Part shown: piece by piece, positions 47,923-56,362 of the stretch
How positions within the stretch are numbered: the first letter of the stretch is position 1
Layout of the letters: each line of letters starts with the position of its first letter
Assembly (NCBI GenBank): GCA_027489965.1
Contig: JAIXZA010000159.1
Location: forward strand, 62,001 to 126,000
DNA: 64,000 nucleotides
Source: Verrucomicrobiaceae bacterium
GTDB taxonomy: Bacteria; Verrucomicrobiota; Verrucomicrobiia; Verrucomicrobiales; Verrucomicrobiaceae
Direction: 5' to 3'
Made by a program: the position numbers and the translations under genes
The notes under the pieces: model-generated
Seen by the model: the letters and a program-made list of their open reading frames with translations, nothing else
What the model was told of the DNA's origin: nothing
Database searches by the model: none

Positions 47923-48966
47923 TCACTTTCCGTGGGCTTCCTTGGCGTGCTCTGCGAGGATGTCGCGGCCGAAATCGCCTTCAAAGCTGCGGAAAACACT
48001 GTGCGGGTGATTGGCCTCGTTTTGCACATTGTCATACTCGATGAGGAATGTCTTCCCTTGGATGCGGTAGTAGTGCGGTTCTCCGCGTTCTTTACTGCCA
48101 GCCCAGGCAAAGAAGACCGGGCCATTCTTTTCAATATCAGCCCAAGTTTCAGCAGCGATTTCTGGGCGCAGGCGATCAGTGTATTCACGGATAATCTCGT
48201 GCAGCTTGGCTTTTTGTTCTGGCTTCAGCTCGGCGTCAGACAGACCATCGGGTTTCAGCGGATTCACACGCTTTTCGGCGGCGGTGATCATCTCTTTGGG
48301 GGCGACGGTTTCGACAAAAGCGGTTTTAAACTGAGCTTCATCGAGCGACTTCACCAATTCGCGGCCCAAGTCTTCCTCTTTACCGAGAACACGAAGTCCA
48401 GAGAGGTTGCCTTGGCGGACTTCACCAGGATTGGTGCCCATGAAGGTCGGAGTGGCACGCAGAAGGTTGCCATCTTTGATGGTGAAATTCAGGGACAAAT
48501 GATGTCCTTCAATGCGCCAGCCCCAAGTGCCTTTGGCGTCGGGTGTGCCAAAGATGCTGACGAAGTATTGCTCTGGGTCACGCTTGAGGCGCACCGTAGC
48601 GCGTTTGGCTTCGTCTGCGCCTTCGATTTGATAGAGGACTTCTTCCAGAGACATGATCGTGGCTGCTTTGGCAGCGCCACGGAATCCAAGGCCGGTATTC
48701 AGGAGCGCATGGGAAAGAAGTTCCTGCTGAGGTGTCATCTCCTTCAGCGGCAGGCCTTTGCGCTCACGCGGAATGAAATGCCAGTTCACACGCTCTTCGT
48801 CTTCAAAGGCAAAGGTAGCTTTGGCCTTTTGTTCAGGCGTCAGGACTGAAAGCAACAACGTGGCGACTTCCGCCATTTGTTTACCAGCCTCGTGAGCTTG
48901 GGATCTTGGAGCAGTGAAAAGGAGGGCGCTTGAGCAAAGCAGGACAGTGAGTGAACGGCGAATCAT
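47923..48966 (-). CDS. DUF3500 family exported protein
   Basis: The protein is 347 residues from the ATG at 48966, with a signal peptide ending near PRSQAHE. The frame is open upstream, but export features fix the start here. DUF3500 hallmarks are LLSVLTPEQKAKATFAFEDE, RVNWHFIPRERKGLPLKEM, GTWGWRIEGHHLSLNFTI and the C-terminal YYRIQGKTFLIEYDN. The biochemical role of this family is not known. It lies 27 bp upstream of the ceramidase-like gene, same strand, so they are likely co-expressed. Confidence 0.85.
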   Translation of the reverse strand: MIRRSLTVLLCSSALLFTAPRSQAHEAGKQMAEVATLLLSVLTPEQKAKATFAFEDEERVNWHFIPRERKGLPLKEMTPQQELLSHALLNTGLGFRGAAKAATIMSLEEVLYQIEGADEAKRATVRLKRDPEQYFVSIFGTPDAKGTWGWRIEGHHLSLNFTIKDGNLLRATPTFMGTNPGEVRQGNLSGLRVLGKEEDLGRELVKSLDEAQFKTAFVETVAPKEMITAAEKRVNPLKPDGLSDAELKPEQKAKLHEIIREYTDRLRPEIAAETWADIEKNGPVFFAWAGSKERGEPHYYRIQGKTFLIEYDNVQNEANHPHSVFRSFEGDFGRDILAEHAKEAHGK

Positions 48967-49113
48967 GGATGAAGAAGAACGTGGCACACGACCACCGACT
49001 TGCAGCCAGCTTTCATGGAAAAGGTGAATTCTCAGGCAGCGTTTGCCAAAGTCCCTATTTGAATCGTGCAAGATCACAGCGTTGATGACTGTTCCTCTTT
49101 CTCTGCCAACTCC

Positions 49114-50307
49114 ATGAAACTCTTCCTGCTTCCTCTTCTCGTCATCGCTTCTGCCAGCGCAGCAGATCTTACCTTCAAAAAGCAAACGCTCACGAATGAA
49201 TTTGTGGCTGAAGGCGCTCACTTTGCCGACTTTGACCATGACGGCGACAACGATATCTGTGCCGGACCCTACATTTGGAAAGGACCTGAATTCACTGAGC
49301 GTGTGCAGTTTACCCCGCCCGCAGAGAAGCCCTATGATCCAGGCAAAGGCTACAGCGACTACTTTCTGACCTACACCTATGATTTCAATGCAGACGGTTG
49401 GAGCGACATCCTTGTTTTCTCCTGGCCTGGAAAAGAAACCTGGGTCTTTGAGAATCCACAAAACAAGACGGGGGATTGGAAACGTCACAGCATCTTCGAC
49501 GTCACCGATAATGAGTCTCCAACGCTTGGCGATATGAATGGCGACAATAAGCCTGAGCTTATCTGCCACACCGGTGGCCAGCTAGGCTATGCGGAGATTG
49601 ATTGGAAAAATCCCTTTGGGAAAGCCAAGTTCCGCCCCATCTCGCCGAAGTCGCCAGAGAATGACAAAAAATACTTCAAGTACACTCATGGCTACGGGTT
49701 TGGTGATGTGAATGGCGATGGCCGTGCCGATATCCTGGACAAAGAAGGCTGGCGCGAGCAACCGAAAGACATGAGCAAAGACAGTGACTGGGTTTTCCAT
49801 CCGGGGCCATTTACTCCTGAAGGAGAGCGTGGAGGCAGCTTCATTTTGGTCTATGATGTGAACGGCGATAAGCTCAATGACGTGATCACTGGCTACAATG
49901 CCCACGGCTACGGCTTCGGTTGGTATGAGCAAAAGAAGGACGGCACCTTTACCGCCCACAAGCTCATGGGGGCTACACCTGAGGAAAACAAACAAGGCCT
50001 CAAATTCAGCCAGCTTCACGCCATGCAACTCGCTGACATGAATGGTGATGGCGTCATGGATGTCGTCACTGGCAAACGCCGCTGGGCCCACGGTCCACTG
50101 AAAGATGATGAGCCCAATGCCGCGCCTGTGCTCTACTGGTGGGAGATCAAACGTGGTGAAAAGAATACCGCTGAGTTCATCCCACACCTCATTGACGAGG
50201 CCAGTGGTGTGGGCACCGAAGTCACACCCGGTGATGTGAATAAGGACGGCAAGCTTGACGTGGTCATCGGCAATAAGATGGGTGTCTTTGTGTTTCTCCA
50301 GGAATAG
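49114..50307 (+). CDS. Secreted FG-GAP/VCBS-repeat protein
   Basis: The protein is 397 residues from the ATG at 49114 (MKLFLLPLLVIASASAA, signal peptide). Repeats with Ca-binding-type loops occur throughout: DFDHDGDNDI, DFNADGWSDI, DMNGDNKPEL, DVNGDGRADI, DVNGDKLNDV, DMNGDGVMDV and DVNKDGKLDV. That makes seven, matching a seven-bladed integrin-like propeller. It has no catalytic motif, so it is probably a carbohydrate- or ligand-binding exported protein. It is divergent from the DUF3500 gene with about 150 bp between starts. Confidence 0.85.
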   Translation: MKLFLLPLLVIASASAADLTFKKQTLTNEFVAEGAHFADFDHDGDNDICAGPYIWKGPEFTERVQFTPPAEKPYDPGKGYSDYFLTYTYDFNADGWSDILVFSWPGKETWVFENPQNKTGDWKRHSIFDVTDNESPTLGDMNGDNKPELICHTGGQLGYAEIDWKNPFGKAKFRPISPKSPENDKKYFKYTHGYGFGDVNGDGRADILDKEGWREQPKDMSKDSDWVFHPGPFTPEGERGGSFILVYDVNGDKLNDVITGYNAHGYGFGWYEQKKDGTFTAHKLMGATPEENKQGLKFSQLHAMQLADMNGDGVMDVVTGKRRWAHGPLKDDEPNAAPVLYWWEIKRGEKNTAEFIPHLIDEASGVGTEVTPGDVNKDGKLDVVIGNKMGVFVFLQE

Positions 50308-50376
50308 TCCAGCCAGCGGGCGTCATGTTTCCGTTTCATCGCGGAAAAACTAACGTAGCGTGGCGGATTCACGTCC

Positions 50377-51921
50377 ATGCCACGCCGCTTTTTTAATCTC
50401 TACGCCCGCATTCTCTTTTGGCTGCTGGTGAACGTTGTTGTTCTCGGCGCTGGGTTTTGGATCGTCTTGCAGTGGCAATTCCGTGAAGGCATGCAGGGTG
50501 CCTTGGGTGGAATTGTGGGGGATCGCCTTCAAGCGATCGGACGGGAAATCCATGCGGTATTGCTCACGACTAAGCGCACGGATTGGGATCGGGTCTTTAC
50601 AGAATTTAGCGAGAAAAAGGGAGTTCAGGCTTCGCTGATCACCGTGCCGATTCGGCATGTTGCGGGAACGAAAGTGGAGATGCCAGAGCCTATGCAAACG
50701 CTGATGCGTGATATGTTTCCAGAGCTTAATCGCCGACCACCGCCTGGTTCGAATCCGAACGATAATCGCCCCCCGCACCCACCAAGGGATGAATTAGATG
50801 CGTTGATCTTTGGTGGAGATTTTCCGCCTGGAATTGGGCCTCCACCCAGGCAGGATGAACCACCGAGCATTGATTCGGTGATGCCTCAGAAGTTAAACAC
50901 GTTCATGCTGCCAGTGGGCACCCCACCGGTTTATTACACCGGTATTCGCCTGCCTTTAGTCCCTGGGTGGGATCGTCGTGAGGGTCCACTCATTTTCATG
51001 ATCGTCACTCATCGCATCACGGGCGGCGGATTGTTCTTTGATGTCAGACCTTGGTTACTCGGCCTGTTTGGTGCCATGGCGGTTTCAGCGCTGCTATGGT
51101 TGCCCTTTGTGAGCAATATCACGGCCAGTATCCGAGCCAACATGCAGAGCATGGAACAGATCGCCAAAGGTCAATTCAATGTCCGAGTGCCTGAAACACG
51201 CAGTGACGAATTGGGCCGCCTCTCTCATGCGGTGAATCAAATGGCGATGCAGATCGACGGCATCGTGCGCGGTCAAAAACGATTTCTGGGCGACATCGCG
51301 CACGAGCTTTGCAGCCCGATTGCCCGAATGGAGATGAGCTTGGGCATTCTAGAAGATAAACTCACGGATAGTGATGCGATCCGTCTGGCCGATGTCCGAG
51401 AGGAACTACGCCAAATATCGCTTCTGGTGAATGAGTTGCTCTCCTTTTCCAAATCGTCGCTGGGCCAGGCTGTCAAAGCGCCTGAAAATGTTCTGCTACT
51501 GACACTGGTGGACGAGGTGGCTGGCATGGAGGCCATCCCAGCCCATTGCCTGCGGCTTTCTCTGCCCAGAGACCTTTCGGTGAAGGCTGTGCCCGATTTG
51601 CTGCGGCGCGCAGTGAGTAACATTCTCCGCAATGCGCGCCTTCATGCTCCAGACAGCGACATCGAAATCACGGCGGCGAGAAAAGGGGACGGAGTTATCT
51701 TAACCATTGCGGATCAAGGCCCCGGAGTTCCTGCTGACAGCCTGCCGCGTTTGTTTGATCCTTTTTACCGAGTGGACACCAGCCGAGACCGCCAAACGGG
51801 AGGCACAGGACTGGGCTTAGCCATTGTCAAAACCTGCATGGATACTTGCGGCGGAACAGTCACGGTGAGTAACCGAGAACCTCATGGACTGATTTTTGAA
51901 TTGGAGCTTCCTCGGGCTTGA
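50377..51921 (+). CDS. Orphan sensor histidine kinase (CpxA-like)
   Basis: The protein is 514 residues. The first transmembrane helix is at about 11-31; the extracytoplasmic domain (about 32-220) contains an unusual Pro-rich stretch (RRPPPGSNPNDNRPPHPPRD) near 124-145; the second helix is at about 225-245; HAMP follows. HisKA is DIAHELCSPIARM with H309 and C312, where Arg usually follows HEL. The HATPase has NILRNARLHA, DQGPGVP and GTGLGLAIVKTC. No response regulator gene lies next to it, so its partner is elsewhere. The downstream gene is a small cytochrome-like protein 39 nt away. Confidence 0.9.
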   Translation: MPRRFFNLYARILFWLLVNVVVLGAGFWIVLQWQFREGMQGALGGIVGDRLQAIGREIHAVLLTTKRTDWDRVFTEFSEKKGVQASLITVPIRHVAGTKVEMPEPMQTLMRDMFPELNRRPPPGSNPNDNRPPHPPRDELDALIFGGDFPPGIGPPPRQDEPPSIDSVMPQKLNTFMLPVGTPPVYYTGIRLPLVPGWDRREGPLIFMIVTHRITGGGLFFDVRPWLLGLFGAMAVSALLWLPFVSNITASIRANMQSMEQIAKGQFNVRVPETRSDELGRLSHAVNQMAMQIDGIVRGQKRFLGDIAHELCSPIARMEMSLGILEDKLTDSDAIRLADVREELRQISLLVNELLSFSKSSLGQAVKAPENVLLLTLVDEVAGMEAIPAHCLRLSLPRDLSVKAVPDLLRRAVSNILRNARLHAPDSDIEITAARKGDGVILTIADQGPGVPADSLPRLFDPFYRVDTSRDRQTGGTGLGLAIVKTCMDTCGGTVTVSNREPHGLIFELELPRA

Positions 51922-51960
51922 CCAATTCACGCGCAGAGAACAACATTGTACACCTACCCA

Positions 51961-52380
51961 ATGAATACCAAGATCACCCTCGCCGCCATTGCTGCTGCTT
52001 TTTCCATCAGCACCCTTTCCGCTCAGGACGCTGCCATCGATTTCGAAAAGCAGATCCTTCCCATCCTGAAGACCAGCTGCTTCAAGTGCCATGAGAAAGA
52101 GCACGAAGACAACGGTAAAATCAAAAAGCCAAAAGGCGGTCTTCGCCTCGACAGCGCTGCTGCGATCACCAAAGGCGGTAAAGAATATCCAGATGAGAAC
52201 GTCGTTGCAGGTAAGCCAGACGCCAGCTGGTTGCTCAAGACCATGTCTCTGCCTGACTCCGACGAAATGGCTATGCCCCCTGAAGGCAAAGGCGATCGTG
52301 TCAGCGCTGCTGACCAGGCTCTGATCAAGAAATGGATCGAGTCCGGTGCCAGCTTTGGAGCCTGGAAAGGTGTTGAATAA
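51961..52380 (+). CDS. Secreted PSCyt1-like c-type cytochrome
   Basis: The protein is 139 residues from the ATG at 51961, with a signal peptide ending STLSAQD. A heme-c motif CFKCH (C40, C43, H44) is followed by the PSCyt1-type pattern KPKGGLRLDS, GKPDASWLLKTM, and MAMPPEGKGDRVSAADQ with a candidate axial Met, then LIKKWIESGA. It is therefore expected to carry covalent heme in the periplasm. Such small cytochromes in this phylum often partner dehydrogenases; the large heme protein at 43037 is a possible partner (inference). A strong terminator follows. Confidence 0.9.
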   Translation: MNTKITLAAIAAAFSISTLSAQDAAIDFEKQILPILKTSCFKCHEKEHEDNGKIKKPKGGLRLDSAAAITKGGKEYPDENVVAGKPDASWLLKTMSLPDSDEMAMPPEGKGDRVSAADQALIKKWIESGASFGAWKGVE

Positions 52381-52407
52381 CCTACCTTTGATTGAGATTT
52401 AAATCGA

Positions 52408-52440
52408 AACGGCGTGGATCACTCCACGCCGTTTTTTATT
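52408..52440 (+). terminator. Rho-independent terminator after the cytochrome gene
   Basis: A perfect 11-bp stem, AACGGCGTGGA with TCCACGCCGTT, encloses the loop TCAC and is followed by a T-run, 28 bp after the stop. Confidence 0.9.
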
Positions 52441-52542
52441 TCTCGAATGATCCACCTGACTGCGAGCTGGTGGGGAGATACCCCATAGGCTTGAGGGACG
52501 ACCCGCGCTTACACTCAAGTCCAATCCCATCCTGCGACTCCT

Positions 52543-52686
52543 ATGAACATCTTCCTCATTCTTCTCATCCTTTTGTTGCTCGGCGGCGGCGGTTATGGAT
52601 TTAATTCCGGCAACCATTACCTGGGTGGAGGCGCAAGCCTAGTCGTGATCATCCTAGTCGTCCTGCTCTTGACTGGGCGGATTTAA
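52543..52686 (+). CDS. Small hydrophobic protein, DUF3309-like
   Basis: The protein is 47 residues, starting MNIFLILLILLLLGGGGYGF and ending VVLLLTGRI. Two short hydrophobic segments flank a Gly/Asn-rich turn (NSGNHYLGGGA). This layout (Leu/Ile-rich start, Gly/Tyr centre, hydrophobic end with a final GRI-like tail) resembles the tiny DUF3309 membrane proteins. The function is unknown. It lies between the cytochrome terminator and the pectate lyase, in an otherwise empty stretch. Confidence 0.65.
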   Translation: MNIFLILLILLLLGGGGYGFNSGNHYLGGGASLVVIILVVLLLTGRI

Positions 52687-52783
52687 TGCTCTTTCCAAAC
52701 CTTTGATCTCTAAAGTCGCACAGCATTTCTATGATTGGCTACCAATCTCTAACGCTGCACTTTGAGACTAACACAGAAGCTCA

Positions 52784-54229
52784 TTATCGCCGCAGCTTGG
52801 CAAAGACTTCCCCGCCCTTTTTCGCGGCTTCGACATAATATGCCATGGCATTCATGTGTTTGGTGAATTCGCCTGCGTCGATCTCATCGTCTTTGAGCCA
52901 GTAGCCTTCGGGTTGTTGGGCTTTGAGCGCCGAGTTTACTTTGCCGGCCACGCCTTTAGCTTTGCTGGTCCAGCTTTTTTCACTTGTGGGATCGGCGCGC
53001 TTGCTGAGCAATTCTTCGCGAGATAGCTGAGTTTGCTCACGCAGCTTGGCGATGTCTTTATCCATGCCTTCAAGCTTAAAGCCGTAATGTGTGGGCATGT
53101 TTACATCGCTGTAAGTCAGCTCGTAGGTGTCTTTGACAAAGTAGAGCGGCTTGTTGGTTTGCAGCTCGTAAAAGCGGGCATAAGTGCCGTCTGGCAGGCG
53201 CGAACGCTCATACCAGCCAAAGGCAGCAGGCAGTGGTTTGAGGAACTTTTCATCGCCTGTCACAATGTAAAGTGTGTGCAGAGTTTCCATAGCGCTGAGG
53301 GTCTCCCCTCCAGTGACGCAGGGTGGTTCAAACTTACGCGCCCAGACCGGTTGCATGTCAAAGTTGTACTGCTGAGCCCAGCCTGTCTGGGGTTCTGGCA
53401 TTTGGGCAGAGATCAGAAAATCGCCTGTCTTTTTGGCCGCGGCCATGAAGCGCTCGTCCTTGATTAACTCATGGGCACGTAGCAAGACCTGTACGATCCT
53501 TTCGATGTTACCATCGTTCAGTGTGTAATAGGAGCTGTATTTCTCTTTTGGAAACGTGCGAGGCCAAGTTGCTGGATAGCTGGCTTTGAGCACAGGTTTG
53601 GAGACATCTGCGGGGGTATCGAATTGCTGAGGCCATCCGCCATTCGGGTATTGGGCGCCGAGCAAGCAGTCTAATCCAAATTTGAGACAGGCTTGCAGGG
53701 CTTTGTTTTCTTTGGACTCGGGCAGGGCGGCCAGTTCCAGCAGAAAGAGCAGTGCTGACTGGGTTTTATTATCGTCCAGCGTGCTGCTGTTACGCTTTTT
53801 GTCTTTACTAGCTGAACCCGCCATGGCGTCGGAATGAAGCAAGTATTTCTTTTTGCCTTCTTCTGAGAAATCAAAGTCGCTATCCCACCCTCCACTGGCG
53901 AGCTGGCAGTCGATCAGTGCTTGAGCGGCTCCCTGGGCAGCTTCGAGAAACTGCACGTCACCGGTCGCTTGAAAAGCTTTCAGACAGGCCATGCCGACGG
54001 TGGTGGTTCCTGGAGGTTGAATGGAAATGAGCGTCTTCCCCTCATGGCCTTCGACCTTGGCGATGCTCAGATCCTTGGACCAGGCAGACGCGTAGCCACC
54101 ATGAAAGGCCAGCTTGGTGGTGTAAAAGGTGGTGGCTTTTTTCATGGCAACCACGACCTCCGCAGGATCAGACAAGGGATCCGCAGCGAGGGCGGCGATA
54201 GGGAGAAGGAAGGCTAGAGCAAGTTTCAT
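52784..54229 (-). CDS. Secreted pectate lyase, PL10-like
   Basis: The protein is 481 residues with a signal peptide ending ALAADP. The central region fits the family 10 pectic acid lyases: GAQYPNGGWPQQFD near 196, YSSYYTLNDGNIERIVQVL near 236, and GWAQQYNFDMQPVWARKFEP near 287. PL10 enzymes cleave polygalacturonate by beta-elimination with calcium. I did not map every catalytic residue, so activity is probable rather than certain. The C-terminus (about 400-481) is an extra helical segment. It is a single gene on the minus strand. Confidence 0.82.
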   Translation of the reverse strand: MKLALAFLLPIAALAADPLSDPAEVVVAMKKATTFYTTKLAFHGGYASAWSKDLSIAKVEGHEGKTLISIQPPGTTTVGMACLKAFQATGDVQFLEAAQGAAQALIDCQLASGGWDSDFDFSEEGKKKYLLHSDAMAGSASKDKKRNSSTLDDNKTQSALLFLLELAALPESKENKALQACLKFGLDCLLGAQYPNGGWPQQFDTPADVSKPVLKASYPATWPRTFPKEKYSSYYTLNDGNIERIVQVLLRAHELIKDERFMAAAKKTGDFLISAQMPEPQTGWAQQYNFDMQPVWARKFEPPCVTGGETLSAMETLHTLYIVTGDEKFLKPLPAAFGWYERSRLPDGTYARFYELQTNKPLYFVKDTYELTYSDVNMPTHYGFKLEGMDKDIAKLREQTQLSREELLSKRADPTSEKSWTSKAKGVAGKVNSALKAQQPEGYWLKDDEIDAGEFTKHMNAMAYYVEAAKKGGEVFAKLRR

Positions 54230-54306
54230 AGATGGGAATCTGATGCTACCCGCAAACTCTAGCGGAGTCGAACGTCAGACCCGATCCAAAAGACGGTCCC
54301 ATTCAC

Positions 54307-55722
54307 TCACAATCCAGCAGCCCGACGAGCCTCATTCAGCTGACGAATGAAACGTGCACGTTCGCCACTGCTATCAGGGCCTTTGCTTTTTTCTGCCAGA
54401 TCCAGGATGAGTTGGTGATTCAGATCTGGGCTCTGATGATCGCCATTCAACAACATGCCGAGTCCGACGACGGCGGATTCAAAGAGATAGTCCTCACGCG
54501 TGTTCTGCCAGTTTGCCCCACGGTCCACGACATTCAGCTTGGACTCATCAAAGGGCCCCACGGTCTGGGTGGTGAAGCGTCCTTGATCCAGGGTGATGGT
54601 CGCGATGGGTTTACCTGCGGTATTCAGATCCGTCGTGGCTGGCTGAAACTCATACCAGACGACTTGGCTGCCTGCACTGCGCAGTTCGGCAGCGGGTAAA
54701 TGACGCTCACTCAAGCGGCGGAACTCCCGCACATTTCGACGATCAAAATTCACATCCAGAGGATAGCTCGTCGAGCTGGTGGCGGCAGGTTGATCCGCTG
54801 GCAGTTGAATGGTCACACGCAGCAGTCGTGTGTTTGGATTCCATGGGCAGGAAGAAGTTTCAGCCTTCCATGAGTGAATGTAGATCCCTGTGGCTTGGCT
54901 TTTTTCCTCAAGCTTCGGTGCTGGGCCTTTCAGAGGGGATGCAAACTGCTCCTTATCCTTGCCTTTGATGGGTTGCGGACGGATATCGGCAGGTTTGATG
55001 GAGAAAAGATCCGCTGTCTGCTGATTGGTGCTGATAAAGGCAAGCTTGCGATTGAGACGAGTCACGGCCACCGGCACCACAGGCATCGGTGCAGGAGCTG
55101 AATGGATGATTTCGATTGCCGCCTTGGCAGGCGCTGATTGAGCCACGATGACTGTCGATTTCGGCGGCACTGGAATGACTGCGACAGGCGCTTTTTCGAT
55201 CACAGGTGCAGGTTTTGCCGCTGTGATCGTGACGGCAGGCACAGACGTTGGCTTCACCACAGCGACCTCGACTTTGGCGGGCGCGGCAGCGATGGGGTCA
55301 CTTTTGACTTGGGCAGGCTGGCTTTCTGCCACGTCGATTTGTGAACTGACAAGGCTGACCTGACGGCCAGCTAGATAAGCAGCACCGGTAACAGTGATCA
55401 GAGCTGCGGATTTCAATAGAATGCCCATCACCGGCCAAGTGCTGGTGGTCTTCTTCACCATCGGACGCGGTTTCATGGGCACTACAAGACGGGGAATTTG
55501 GGCAGGATACAGCACCGCATGGCGCTGTTCGGGCAAAAGCCGCTCCTGCGGGATCGGGGCACGCTGGCGCAGGGCCTCTGTTACGGCTTCGATCTGCTCT
55601 AGTTCGGACGTGGCTGCTGGACAAGCACTGAGTAGCTGGTGGATGGCACTGGCTTGATGAGCCTGGAGTTCACCGAGGGCATAAGCGGTGAGTTCAGAGG
55701 TATCGTTGGCAGGACTGGTCAT
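54307..55722 (-). CDS. Anti-sigma-like membrane protein with YfbK-type C-terminus lacking the VWA domain
   Basis: The protein is 471 residues. The N-terminal part (1-60, ELTAYALGELQAHQASAIHQ) resembles a zinc-less anti-sigma domain. One membrane helix is at about 98-118, then a Pro/Ala/Val-rich periplasmic linker (120-220). The rest aligns by eye with YfbK-type VWA proteins: CPWNPNTRLLRVTIQ (about 292-306), VNFDRRNVREFRRL (324-337), VVWYEFQP, and LFESAVVGLGMLL through GPDSSGERARF (413-457). The VWA domain that normally sits between the first two is absent. Its ATG overlaps the sigma-factor stop (ATGA), the classic sigma/anti-sigma arrangement. Confidence 0.75.
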   Translation of the reverse strand: MTSPANDTSELTAYALGELQAHQASAIHQLLSACPAATSELEQIEAVTEALRQRAPIPQERLLPEQRHAVLYPAQIPRLVVPMKPRPMVKKTTSTWPVMGILLKSAALITVTGAAYLAGRQVSLVSSQIDVAESQPAQVKSDPIAAAPAKVEVAVVKPTSVPAVTITAAKPAPVIEKAPVAVIPVPPKSTVIVAQSAPAKAAIEIIHSAPAPMPVVPVAVTRLNRKLAFISTNQQTADLFSIKPADIRPQPIKGKDKEQFASPLKGPAPKLEEKSQATGIYIHSWKAETSSCPWNPNTRLLRVTIQLPADQPAATSSTSYPLDVNFDRRNVREFRRLSERHLPAAELRSAGSQVVWYEFQPATTDLNTAGKPIATITLDQGRFTTQTVGPFDESKLNVVDRGANWQNTREDYLFESAVVGLGMLLNGDHQSPDLNHQLILDLAEKSKGPDSSGERARFIRQLNEARRAAGL

Positions 55723-56270
55723 AAATTTGAGGAGGAAGGTTGGGTGGCGAGCTCGCGATTCAGCAGCTCGCGCAGTTTCTTGATGGCCACATGCATGATA
55801 AAACCGACATTGCCCACACTGAGGCCCGTGATGTCAGCGATCTGCTGGTAGGAACAATCGTGGGTGAATTTGAGTCGGATGACTTCTTGTTGATTGGGCC
55901 GTAGTTTTTCCACGAGATCCCAGATACGCTCGTAGAGCTCGTGAGAAACGGCATTTTCAGAAGGATCTGGGTCAAAGGAAACGGCCGCATTGAGCGCCTC
56001 CTCATTGCCGAGATCCAGCCGATGATCCTTCCGCAGGACATCCAGCGCCCGGTTGCGGCAGACGGTGAAAAGCCAGGCTTTGAGATTGTCCCGCACCTTG
56101 GCAGGATCGGTGAGGTAAAGCTTGAGCAAGGCGTCCTGCACCACCTCCCGTGCCCGCTCAACGTCCCCATTGAGGACCCCTGCCGTGTAGGCGATGAGGC
56201 TGCCCTCATGCTGATCCAGCGCCCGCCTGACAAGGAGAGTGGCTTCATCTGGATTCGGCTGGAGAGACAT
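55719..56270 (-). CDS. ECF RNA polymerase sigma factor
   Basis: The protein is 183 residues, the normal ECF size. Region 2 is AREVVQDALLKLYLTDPAKV with LKAWLFTVCRNRALDVLRKD. Region 4 is NQQEVIRLKFTHDCSYQQIA followed by GLSVGNVGFIMHVAIKKL. It directs RNA polymerase to an envelope-type regulon and is probably held inactive by the overlapping membrane protein downstream (ATGA junction). The targets are unknown; the genes on the same strand upstream (56363-59637) could be members. Confidence 0.93.
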   Translation of the reverse strand: MSLQPNPDEATLLVRRALDQHEGSLIAYTAGVLNGDVERAREVVQDALLKLYLTDPAKVRDNLKAWLFTVCRNRALDVLRKDHRLDLGNEEALNAAVSFDPDPSENAVSHELYERIWDLVEKLRPNQQEVIRLKFTHDCSYQQIADITGLSVGNVGFIMHVAIKKLRELLNRELATQPSSSNL

Positions 56271-56362
56271 GCGTACACGGTGCTCTTCCTTAAACGCCCA
56301 GGGAAGTGTTTTATTAGAGGACTTGATTCAAATTAGAACGGTAGAACCAAGAACCCACGGTC

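Noticed and set aside
47722..48849. 375-codon plus-strand frame opposite the ceramidase-like and DUF3500 genes
   Set aside because: It spans two real minus-strand genes and their gap and has no recognisable domain.
48967..49569. N-terminal extension of the DUF3500 frame to 49569
   Set aside because: The frame stays open only because it is opposite the FG-GAP gene; the signal peptide at the ATG at 48966 marks the true start.
52392..52604. 70-codon plus-strand frame across the cytochrome terminator
   Set aside because: It runs through the terminator hairpin and out of frame across the better-supported 47-residue gene at 52543.
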